Shown piece by piece: positions 8,910-16,387 of a DNA stretch of 16,387 nt. The notes below the pieces were generated by a model. The model was not told where the DNA came from and made no database searches. It saw only the letters and a list, made by a program, of their open reading frames with translations. Made by a program: the position numbers and the translations under genes. Within the stretch, counting starts at the first letter, position 1; every line of letters starts with the position of its first letter. This stretch comes from Brachionus koreanus (lineage: Eukaryota; Rotifera; Eurotatoria; Ploima; Brachionidae): the NCBI GenBank assembly GCA_016987375.1, contig PJRA01000401.1, positions 806,906 through 823,292 on the forward strand, written 5' to 3'.

Positions 8910-9566
8910 CTTATCAAATAAAAATAAAAAAAGAGAATTTATTTCGAACTAAATCCAAATCAAAATTTAGATAATAATTAACTTTTTATTAATTTATTAT
9001 TTTGAGTTCTTTATTTTTAAAATAAAATTCTAATGATATATTTTTTCCTTAAAATTTAAACGAATTCCCTTACTTTGCTATAAATTTACTATTTAATTAT
9101 TAAAATGGAAATTATTTTCTATTTGCATCAACAATTTGTGTAAAATACTTCAAACAAAATTTTATTACTTAATTAATAATAGCAATCAAAACACACATTT
9201 AAAGATGTAAAAAAAAAATTAAAATGCCATCATAATAGATTAAAAATCCACTTATTTCTTTTTTTTTTCTAAATCATTTAATAATTTAATTAAATTAAAT
9301 TTAAAAAAAATATAAAAACATAAAGTAATTCACAGATAAAGAACTGTAAGCAACGGTTTATGTCATCTGTTGTTATTATTTCAATAAGTATATTTGTTCA
9401 ATAAACTAAATTAATTTATTAGAATAAATTTAATTATTCAATAGAGTATTTAAAAGTGTAATTTAACTTCTCCATTGAATTTTGGTAGCAGTGATAAATA
9501 AAAATTTCATTGCTAAAGTTTAAAAGTACTAGCGCTAGTCCACATGATAAAAGCGTATAATCACTT
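8910..9566. other. Spacer, nothing seen
   Basis: Very AT-rich, with long A/T runs and many stops in all frames. I see no gene, inverted repeat or tandem array that can be supported. Confidence 0.5.
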
Positions 9567-10015
9567 GTAAAAACCAATTTTTACTACCTGGAAAACAAAG
9601 AAACATAAATAAGTGGTTTACAGGTAGAACAAGCTAAATGATCGGAGAAAACAGCAGCTATGACTAAAAACTTTTAAATGAATTATTTTCTAAAGCTCTT
9701 AATTATCCTCTTGAACCAAAGAGCCATAATTATGATCAAAACACTTCAAAAATTGGTGTAATATAATTGCGCAATTATGTGCAACACTATCTGAAAATTA
9801 TCATATTCAGTAAAAAAGCATACTTTTCTCAATTATATTTTCATACAATACTATACAGACTAGCAAAGACACTCATTGCTTTAGCAAGTATATTCTTAAT
9901 GTTTCTGTGTGTTCCCATTGCTGTACAGATGGTGCTTCCTAAGAAGGTTAATTCGCTTACACATTCGATGTGTTCCATTATTGGGGAAAAAAGAAATCAA
10001 CTAAAGCATTATTGA
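9567..10015 (+). pseudogene. Coding-like remnant in several frames
   Basis: Protein-like pieces follow one another in different frames: VKTNFYYLENKET (9567), ISGLQVEQAK, ELFSKALNYPLEPKSHNYDQ (9680), NWCNIIAQLCATLSENYHIQ (about 9751), then a frame open for 82 codons from 9767 containing AYFSQLYFHTILYRLAKTLI and ending GEKRNQLKHY. In the last part the other frame also reads CFSKYILNVSVCSHCCTDGAS. The mixture of frames and stops points to a decayed mobile-element ORF, but I cannot name the family. Confidence 0.3.
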
Positions 10016-10401
10016 AAAGTGTATATATAGTGACAAAAGATTTTTTTAAAATTTTAGTTTTATTACTCAAAAATTTATTTTTATAGATGCTGACCAAGAA
10101 TTAAAAGGAAATGTTTTTTCTGGGCATATTAACTTAATTATTAACTTAAAATTTAGGAAAAAAAATTAGAAGCAAACATTGGATTTTAATTAACATTGAA
10201 AATATAATTATGTTGAGCTTTCTCTGTAAATGTCAAATTAAATTCATTAAATTTTTAAACTTAAAAGAAAAACCTTAAAAATTAGAAAAAAAAATCATGT
10301 TCTTAAAAATACTGAATGTTGCATAAGTAAACAATTATTTTTTAACCTCCAAAAAAAATTTTAAAAGATCGCTCAATTTTTTGTTCTATTCTTGACAAAA
10401 C
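10016..10401. other. Spacer, nothing seen
   Basis: AT-rich, no gene. If the nested-intron host gene (10402-11676, minus) has its last exon as proposed, its 3' UTR would lie here. Confidence 0.45.
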
Positions 10402-11676
10402 TTATACTATTTGATAGAATTTTAAAAATAATTTGTTTATTTTCAGCCAAATTAGAATAAATAAAAAAAAGTTTAAACTATTAATATGGCGTTCTTTGAA
10501 AATAGTAAAAATTAGCAGATTTTTGTTGATATCATAATCAAGAATTTGTTTAAAAAGGTGCACATAAGCAATGCCCTGAAACATTTAAATTTATTTCTAA
10601 ACATCACCAAGTGCTAAAATTCTAAAAATTTAAAGCAGAAAAATAAAACAATTGTTTAAATTTTTTGATTATCACACACGGTCAAAGAAACTTAAAAGTT
10701 TTACTTAACCGTACAATTTTGACTTCTGTATATTGTTTTTTCTTTGTACTCAGGCATTTTGAGATTTTGTTCATTTTGTAATGCAGCCGACAATAATTGC
10801 CTTTCTTTTTCTAAACAAGAAAAAAAAAACAATTAAAAAATGAAAAAATTTCTAGTCTATTGTGACTATGGGACTAGTGAGCATTGTTTAAAAGAACTTG
10901 TCAGATTTTTGGACCGAAAACAATGCATTTACGAACTAATAACTGCTGAAGAAATTAGGTCCAACTATCTAGACAAGAATCCAAGTGCCGTTCTATGCTT
11001 TGGCGGCGGATTTGACTTGGGATTTTTGAGTTGCCTTGGCCAAGAGGGATGCAGAAGCATAAAAAATTTTGTTTACTCTGGCGGTGCTTATCTAGGTATA
11101 TGTGCAGGAGCCTATTTTGCATGCAAGAATATAGAATTTGATTTAAATGGTCCCCTGGAGGTAAAAGGCGAAAGATTAGGATTTTTCAATGGCATGGCCA
11201 AAGGTCCAATTAACCGAAATTTTGCCTACAACTGCGAGGATTTCAGTGCTGCCGCAGAACTTAGAGCCATAAGCGGGCAACAAGTGTTTGCCTATTTAAA
11301 TGGCGGCTGTTTTTTCGAGCCGTCAGACAACCACTTCAGCTCTTTGTTGGTTTATTCTGGCGCTCAAAATGGACATGATTTAGTTGAATGTAATGGAAAA
11401 ATGGCTGTTTTAGAAACAAAATTTGGATTGGGAAAATGTGTATTAAGCGGAGTTCACTTTGAAATGGATGTTGAAGGTTTAGACCTTGGCAACGAGAATG
11501 TAATTAAAAATGTATTGCCCAATTTGGCACAAAATAATTTCGATATAGGTGATCTTATTCTTAATTTATTTGGTTAGTGATTTTTTTTCTAATAAATCAA
11601 GAATAAAAAAAGTTTTTTTACTTTTAGATAGTTGTATAGGAGCCGGTGGGCTGCCAATAATAGTTTCTACTTGCAT
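10402..11676 (-). CDS. Split gene of unknown function hosting the BPL_N gene in its first intron
   Basis: Exon A (11676-11622) starts at ATG and reads MQVETIIGSPPAPIQLSK, leaving one base before a GTAAAAAA donor. Exon B (10810-10710) follows a polypyrimidine acceptor (TTTTTCTTGTTTAG); its first two bases complete the split Lys codon and it reads KERQLLSAALQNEQNLKMPE, then YKEKTIYRSQNCT, to a GTTAAG donor at phase 0. This phase agreement, and the helical, charged composition unlike the surrounding noise, support a real gene. The intron between A and B (10811-11621, 811 nt) contains the whole BPL_N gene on the other strand. The last exon is uncertain. The better choice begins at 10575 after ATGTTTCAG (GIAYVHLFKQILDYDINKN) and is open to a TAA at 10402, but its end is AT-rich and doubtful. 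An alternative acceptor (GAATTTTAG before CACTTGG) gives a shorter end. ATG at 11676 may be internal, because a TTTTTAG lies directly before it. No family recognised. Confidence 0.5.
10840..11577 (+). CDS. Stand-alone BPL_N-domain protein (biotin-protein-ligase N-terminal, glutamine-amidotransferase-like)
   Basis: A 245-aa intronless protein made of one class I glutamine-amidotransferase-like domain of the BPL_N type, the domain that precedes the ligase in fungal biotin-protein ligases. Visible marks: a beta-strand start (KKFLVYCDYGTSEHCL), FGGGFDLGFLSCLGQEG (54-70), the nucleophile elbow GAYLGICAGAYFA with Cys88, GPLEVKGER (104-112), LNGGCFFE (153-160) and SGVHFE (203-208). The last supplies His206 and Glu208 in H-x-E spacing, so the Cys-His-Glu set is complete. 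There is no biotin-ligase catalytic domain (no GRGRRG-type motif) here or just downstream, so this is the domain alone. Its substrate and role are not known to me; cytosolic, as no signal or membrane segment is seen. The ATG at 10840 follows an A-rich leader and fits the domain start. The gene is clearly GC-richer than its surroundings and lies antisense inside an intron of the gene at 10402-11676. Transfer or retroposition is possible. Confidence 0.9.
   Translation: MKKFLVYCDYGTSEHCLKELVRFLDRKQCIYELITAEEIRSNYLDKNPSAVLCFGGGFDLGFLSCLGQEGCRSIKNFVYSGGAYLGICAGAYFACKNIEFDLNGPLEVKGERLGFFNGMAKGPINRNFAYNCEDFSAAAELRAISGQQVFAYLNGGCFFEPSDNHFSSLLVYSGAQNGHDLVECNGKMAVLETKFGLGKCVLSGVHFEMDVEGLDLGNENVIKNVLPNLAQNNFDIGDLILNLFG
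11591..11607 (+). terminator. Polyadenylation signals of the BPL_N gene
   Basis: Two AATAAA hexamers (11591-11596 and 11602-11607) lie 13-30 nt after the TAG stop and just before the antisense exon at 11622. If used, the transcript would end inside the host intron. Confidence 0.45.
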
Positions 11677-13099
11677 TCTAAAAACTAAATTTTTTTTTCT
11701 AAAATAAAATTTTTAAATGCTTGAGACCGAAAATGTTGACTTAAAAAAAAAAAATTTCTAATCAACAAATTATTGGTCCTAATAGCGTTTAATTACACAC
11801 ACACACACATTTAAGCGAAGAAAAGCCTGACAAAATAACTAATGTTTATAATTATATATAAAAAAAGTAGAAATTTTTAAACAAAAAGGATTTAATTCAA
11901 TTTTTACTTTCTTCTTTATTTTACCTCCAAACTTGGTAACCAAAGCAACTTGTATTAGGCTTTGTGTAAATTAATTAGCTCGTTTACTGCCGATCATCTT
12001 CCTAAGCTTTAAGAGTCTAATAGCTCTTGAAAGGCTTCATCTTACATCAAAAGTAAGTGCTACATTTTAGCTATAAGTCTTCTGTTTAATCTTTAAAGTG
12101 CTCATTTAGATTTTTCTAATTACTCGGCTTGTTTTCTAGCCAAATTAAATGGACTACAAATAAAATAACATGTTTTGTTTATTTTACGCAATCTTATACT
12201 CTTAAATCAGCCAAGCGCCTCGAGCTCATAGCAGTAGCTTTTTATTTTCTTTTGTCAACGTTTTTTTAATGTAATCAAAAAAAATAATTACTAAACAAAC
12301 TTAGTTTTATTCGAGCTTTATTTAAATTTTAATCAATATTTGAAAGTCTCAATTAAATATTAATTCAAAAATCTACTCTCATAGATAGTTAATTATTTTC
12401 AAATTTTCAGGGTCTTTGGAGTCAAAAATTTGAAACAAAATATTTTTTTTTCATTTAAAAAAAATTAAAAAGCTATTTTAGTCTTAATTAACACTTAAGT
12501 ATTAAAAGTGAATAAAAATAAAAAAAAAAAAGCTTAACTTAAAATTGATTTAAATTAAAATGCTTTTTTTGAATAAAAAAACCGACATTTATTTACATTT
12601 AGAAATCGATAAAAGCTGTTTTAAAAAATTTAGATTTTTCTATAACAAGGTGTAGTATGCATATTTTGAACAAAAACAAAACTACCAATGGACTTAAGTG
12701 AATTGAAAAAAATTCAAATAGTCTTTTAGGCTTCAAATAAAACCAAAAGCCAAATCCTAAAATCTGAAAGTATATAATCAGAAAATTATTTTATTTTTAC
12801 ATTTATTCAAACATTAATTTTTTTTAAATAAACAATTAAAAAAATCATAGAATTTTTTTTGGAAAACAAAATTAAGAAAATATGTTTATTTTGATATTAT
12901 GTTGAACCGTAAATAAAATTACAAAGAGTTGGTTGGATTTTTTATTCTATTTGAGTCCTTGTAATTCTAAGACTTTAAATCAATTTAGTTAAAATAAACA
13001 GAAATAAATGCTCTCTATTAAATTATATGTCTAATTGTTTGTTAATTTGATTCTAAAAATTCTGATACTGCTAATTTATCACTGAAAAAAAAGCGTATC
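11677..13099. other. Long spacer, no supportable gene
   Basis: AT-rich. Contains an (AC)n run at 11795-11809. Around 11930-12060 a GC-richer patch gives protein-like but stop-broken minus-strand pieces (DEAFQELLDS, SAVNELINLHKA), probably an old remnant. Upstream control of the minus-strand gene starting at 11676 must lie at its left end. Nothing else stands out. Confidence 0.45.
11795..11809. repeat. (AC)n microsatellite
   Basis: Seven and a half perfect AC units. Short simple repeat. Confidence 0.85.
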
Positions 13100-13518
13100 A
13101 GCAACAGCAATGGAGCTATTTTCTTTGATCTAGAAAAAGCTTATGAAAAAACTATTCATCAAAAATACTCAAAAAACTAAACGAGCTAAGCATAAGTCCG
13201 GCTCTCCTGATATGGATCAGTAGCTTTTTAAAAGATCAAACATTTGAAGTTTACATAAACGACTCAAAATCCGACATCAAACCAATTCTGCGTCGAGTAT
13301 CCCCAGATAGTTGTCTATCCCCAACAATTTTTATACTATTTTTCAGCGATATAATAAGAGAATTACCTGAAAATATAAAAGCAGCACTTTATGCTGACGA
13401 TCTGTGCATCTGGATAACCTGCGCGTCAATAAATGAAATTGAATATCATTTACAAACTTCTATTGACAAGATAAACCAATTTTGCAACAGATGGGGGTTT
13501 ACCGTCAAAAAATCCAAA
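13100..13518 (+). pseudogene. Jockey-like LINE reverse-transcriptase relic with YADD
   Basis: Fragment of the catalytic core of a non-LTR reverse transcriptase. It begins SNSNGAIFFDLEKAYEKTIH, where FDLEKAY is the first catalytic block. The frame shifts near 13160 and continues ILKKLNELSISPALLIWISS, FLKDQTFEVYIND, then LSPTIFILFFSDIIRELPEN and ALYADDLCIW (YADD at 13390-13401), ending INQFCNRWGFTVKKSK. The block normally reading PQGSVLSP is altered to SPDSCLSP, so a conserved turn is lost. With the frameshift and no flanking endonuclease or C-terminal part in this orientation, the copy is dead. Spacing between the catalytic blocks (about 86 residues) is normal for Jockey elements. Confidence 0.9.
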
Positions 13519-14021
13519 ATTTTTTTAATTTTGTACTCAATGTTTACTTAACAATTGGGTTTAAACGAAGGCGTAAGCCATTCGGACAAACCTGGGGACA
13601 TCCCCTAAATTATATTTAAAAAAAAAAAATACAGCAATGACTCGTGAAAAATGTCAAGTGGAAGGTGAAAATCTACTTAAACTAACAAGGCTACAAAGCA
13701 TTGTCGATTCTGACACTAAAAAAAATTAAAATTTAACATTTTAAAGTTTTTTTTCCACAGTTCTAAAATTTGTTTTTAGATTTTTATCAGTTGATGCAAA
13801 ATTTTTTTTTCACTTCTTGTGGGGTCATTACTTTTGATTTCCACTTAAGCCGATCTTTCGCCTTCACCCTTGCTTCTTCTCATGTCATTTCCAGAGTTCT
13901 AAAAATTTGTATTATTTAATAAAAATCAAGTTTGCATCGCCCAGATTAAGTCTGTACAATAACTCTGTAAATGTGAACGCACTTAATGTTTTAAAAATAA
14001 TCAAAAATAATGCACAGTTAT
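13519..14021. other. Spacer after the RT relic
   Basis: No gene. The sequence around 13555-13610 (GGCGTAAGCCATTCGGAC and following) is GC-richer but gives no readable continuation of the reverse transcriptase. CCACAGTTCTAAAATTTGT near 13756 and CCAGAGTTCTAAAAATTTGT near 13890 form a degenerate direct repeat about 130 bp apart. Confidence 0.4.
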
Positions 14022-14256
14022 TTAACACTCAAAAATCGGATGACTATTTTGAGCCTTTTATTTAAATCTTTTTTAATACTTTTTTTCAATGAAAATAAAA
14101 TTATTTTATAGAAAAAATTAAATAAATTTATAACATTGTTTATTTAAGATATGATTGAAAAAAAATTATAAAAAAATGATTAAATTTATTGAATAAAAAA
14201 CAAATAAGGGAAGTTACAAAAAGAGTTCAAAAGACCCCACCGTTTTTGAGTGTTAA
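14022..14256. mobile_element. ~235-bp inverted-repeat element (MITE-like)
   Basis: The left end TTAACACTCAAAAATCGG (from 14022) and the right end, reverse complement TTAACACTCAAAAACGG (from 14256), form terminal inverted repeats. The match continues more loosely through CTATTTTGAGCCTTTT versus GTCTTTTGAACTCTTTTT, about 45 bp in all. The interior is AT-rich and non-coding. Outside the ends, TTAT and ATAA mirror each other, so the exact tips and target duplication are unclear. Ends differ from those of the element at 396-630, so it is a different family. Confidence 0.65.
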
Positions 14257-15120
14257 AATAAATTTGGATGATAGAAATTTTGAATCAACCGATTTACAGA
14301 ACGGGATAAATGGACTAACGCATCTCTCTTTAGTGAGTATTTTTTGAATTCACATTTAAAAGCTTGTAGTTGCAAATAACATCTGAAAAACAAAGTTAGA
14401 ATTCGTTCATAAGCAAAATGCTTTAATAAGGTAAAAAGTTTTATATTTAATAACAACTTGGTAATACTTTAAATTTAATTAAAAATTAATAAAATAATTA
14501 TAAATGTAGATTCTAATGTTGAGTTTTAATTTTTAAATTGTTTTTTATTGCTTCAAAATTCACAACGCCAGGGTACAAGATGGAGTAGTAGCTAAAAAAT
14601 GCTCTAGATGAAAGGTTTTTAAAACAGCCATTAAAAGTGTTCATTTGTGTACTTAATCTAGGAGCCAATTTTAAATTTATAAAACTTTCCTTTTCTTAAC
14701 AAACCCTAAAGGACACAAAATAACATTAGATGTTTATTTTTTTTCTCATTGTCAGTTCATTTTTTTCATTTTTCTAATTTAAATTTTGTCAATTTTAAGA
14801 AAAAAAAAACAAAAAATTGTGAAAATTGCAAGTTTGAAAAACTAGGGTTTATGACTTGAGGCATCTTAAAGTTTAGAGCAATTTTTTCCTTAGCAGAGCA
14901 TTTTAAAAATACAAATACATTGCAACAGGCAGTCTTTGCTTATTAGGCTGTCGTAAAAAATTATTTTTTAATTTTGATGATTGGAAATTAGCAAATTTAA
15001 ATTGATTTTATTCATCAATACATTATTCATCAAATCTTGTTACAGTGATTGACAAATAGTCGATTTTTTTCTTTTTCTCTTGTATGATATGCTTCTCTAT
15101 ACATTTTTCTTTTATTTTTT
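14257..15120. other. Spacer with one doubtful minus-strand ORF
   Basis: On the minus strand 14456-14253 is open for 67 codons from an ATG. Its central part (KCEFKKYSLKRDALVHLSRS, then VNRLIQNFYHP) looks protein-like and follows a possible acceptor (TTTGTTTTTCAG at about 14395), but its end runs into the inverted-repeat element. No family recognised. The remainder to 15120 is AT-rich with nothing supportable. Confidence 0.35.
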
Positions 15121-15429
15121 CAGCTTTCTATTAGCACATATTTTAACGAATTGCAGTTATTACTTAGTGGACAAAGATGATGACTGTTTATATATTAGCA
15201 AGTGAAACTATGGCTAGTTAACAACAGTAAAATGATAGATTTTCAATTGATTTGGATGTGGTCGAAACGTTGGAATATAGTTGCAACTCAAAAATTGCTA
15301 GGCAAAAAATCTCAATGTTAAATGCAGATGATTTCAAAGTTGAATTAGCTGAGACTAAAACTGAGTACGATCTTGGTGTAATGGTGAACAACAAATTCTA
15401 AAGGAATGATCAAATCGGCGACTGGTAAA
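15121..15429 (+). pseudogene. CR1/Jockey-group LINE relic, catalytic to post-catalytic part of RT
   Basis: Decayed reverse transcriptase in three frames: STYFNELQLLLSG (from about 15133), DKDDDCLYISK (15170, the place of the F/YADD block, with two Asp kept), DLDVVETLEYSCNSKI (15249), then ELAETKTEYDLGVMVNNKF and, after a stop and a 1-base shift, IKSATGK ending at 15429. The blocks DLDVVETW, ETKTEYDLGVMVNNKL and IKSATGKANxILG are typical of CR1-like LINEs. The copy stops at the block where the relic at 227-989 begins (WNTQVKSAFTKANKILG), so both appear to come from one family. Stops and frameshifts make it inactive. Confidence 0.85.
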
Positions 15430-15550
15430 TTATCAAAATAGCAGTGATTAAAATAAAATGATCATAATTACAAGGTATCAAAATAAAAATGTTCATAATG
15501 ACATAAAAATCAAATAAAACAATCAAAATAACATAATCATAATAGCTTTA
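15430..15550. repeat. Degenerate AT-rich tandem-like repeat
   Basis: Variants of TATCAAAATA, AAAATGATCATAAT, TATCAAAATAAAAATG, TTCATAATGACATAAAA, AATCAAAATAACATAATCAT follow one another directly after the LINE relic. Units are irregular, about 15-35 nt. May be decayed tandem copies or a target of repeated insertions. Confidence 0.5.
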
Positions 15551-15982
15551 TTAAATAAAAAAAAATTATAAAATTAATCAATTATTTTTTTTATAATAAA
15601 CTTAAATCTTTAATCGTCTGTAATTTCTTGTTTCGATCATAGCTTGCCAATTTTTTCATAACACAATTTAATTCACTTTTAACACACTTTGATTACAATT
15701 TACCGGTTCTTAATTTTGATAAATTGTTTCCCATTTTATTTTGTTCGTTTCTATTAGAATCCACTAACTGATATATTTAAGAGTAGTTTTAAATTTATTT
15801 ATTTAAATAGTTTTAGGGAATACCCCAGGCAGCTCAGAATGGAACATAGTCCTTCTTGTCAGCGATTGAATAAAAACATTCAAAATAAAAAAGATAAATG
15901 ACTAAGTGAAAATAAAAATTGACTAGTTTTTAGTGAAAGGAACTAATTGCATATTTATCTTTGTACGTCCTTTAAAAAAGAA
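15551..15982. other. Spacer, possible 3' UTR of the minus-strand LINE relic
   Basis: No ORF. A GC-richer stretch at 15820-15870 (CCCCAGGCAGCTCAGAATGG) lies 3' of the minus-strand Jockey-like relic and may be what is left of its 3' UTR. Confidence 0.4.
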
Positions 15983-16387
15983 TTAAATTTTCCCAATTCG
16001 TTTATTGAGAAACCTGTGTAAAATACGTTCGAATCTTGAAGCTAACATGTCTGGTTATTTTTGTGTTGATCGGATAATACTTAATGTACCTTAATATTTT
16101 GTTCTGCAGTTTTTGAAGGTCTGAGCTAATTTTTTGCGTGGATCATGAAATCGGAATAAAAATGGAATCGAACTGAGAACGGATAAAGCTTTTGAATACG
16201 ATCTTGGACAGTACAATTGTTTTAAACCTTTTATCCTGCGTATTAAATTAATTTTTGACATAACTTTTTCATTGATGTTTTCTAATAGGTTTTTAAAGCT
16301 TAGCTTAGGATCGAATTTGATAGCTAGAAAGGTTGGATACGCTTCTAACGGGACTGGTTGACTTGCGATGAGCAGCTTCAATTTGTA
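15983..16387 (-). pseudogene. Jockey-like LINE ORF2 relic, C-terminal part, running off the window
   Basis: Read on the minus strand from the window edge: YKLKLLIASQPVPLEAYPTF, LAIKFDPKLSFKNLLENINE, then VMSKINLIRRIKGLK. These match the 'PTFLGIKxDxxLSFKxHxxxINxK' block that follows the catalytic core in Jockey-type ORF2. A 1-base shift near 16195 moves the frame to FKSFIRSQFDSIFIPIS, a TGA, SSDLQKLQNKILRYIKYYPI and TKITRHVSFKIRTYF. A further shift gives LHRFLNKRIGKI and TAA at 15985-15983. These are the expected C-terminal blocks ('IQNxxLRxIKYFP'). The part beyond 16387 is not visible. Two shifts and a stop show it is dead. Confidence 0.9.

Noticed and set aside
10840..11577. Full biotin-protein ligase
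   Set aside because: Only the N-terminal amidotransferase-like domain is present; no ligase catalytic domain follows within the window.
11626..11700. Plus-strand reading SCIGAGGLPIIVSTCILKT after a CTTTTAG acceptor
   Set aside because: Antisense to exon A of the minus-strand gene, which has a matching donor phase with exon B; the plus-strand frame has no partner exon.
1..16387. tRNA, rRNA, CRISPR array or bacterial-type operon
   Set aside because: No cloverleaf with conserved B-box-like sequence, no rRNA core sequences, no regularly spaced direct repeats and no ribosome-binding-site-led gene series were seen.

Overview
This is an AT-rich piece of a eukaryotic, animal-like nuclear genome. 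It has no operons and no ribosome-binding sites. Coding stretches are short islands in poly-A/poly-T sequence, and the genes that can be assembled are split by very short GT-AG introns (46, 47, 47, 50 and 52 nt) beside a few longer ones. Decayed LINEs of two families (Jockey-like and CR1-like) and several short inverted-repeat elements fill much of the rest. Base composition, mini-introns and LINE types together would suit a monogonont rotifer such as Brachionus; that assignment is inference.

Layout. 1-4027 is a segment bounded by two nearly identical ~205-bp inverted arms. It holds a CR1-like LINE relic (227-989) interrupted by a ~235-bp inverted-repeat element (396-630), and a small minus-strand gene of five exons (2661 to 1660, 172 aa) that reads through without a defect. 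4.1-5.4 kb holds coding remnants: a minus-strand relic with a stop, and a plus-strand split gene with two convincing mini-introns that then breaks. 5.4-8.0 kb is mostly empty apart from a 201-codon terminal exon on the minus strand (6928 to 6321). 8.0-10.0 kb has a few weak coding-like islands.

The best-supported gene is at 10840-11577 (+): an intronless 245-aa protein made only of the glutamine-amidotransferase-like N-terminal domain of biotin-protein ligases (BPL_N), with Cys, His and Glu in the expected places. It lies almost exactly inside an 811-nt intron of a minus-strand gene whose flanking exons (11676-11622 and 10810-10710) join in phase. This nested, antisense, intronless arrangement is the most interesting item in the window.

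11.7-16.4 kb is repeat-dominated: a Jockey-like reverse-transcriptase relic keeping YADD (13100-13518, +), a ~235-bp inverted-repeat element (14022-14256), a second CR1-like relic (15121-15429, +), and a second Jockey-like relic covering the downstream part of the same protein on the other strand (16387 to 15983). I see no tRNA, rRNA, CRISPR array or bacterial-type regulatory site.
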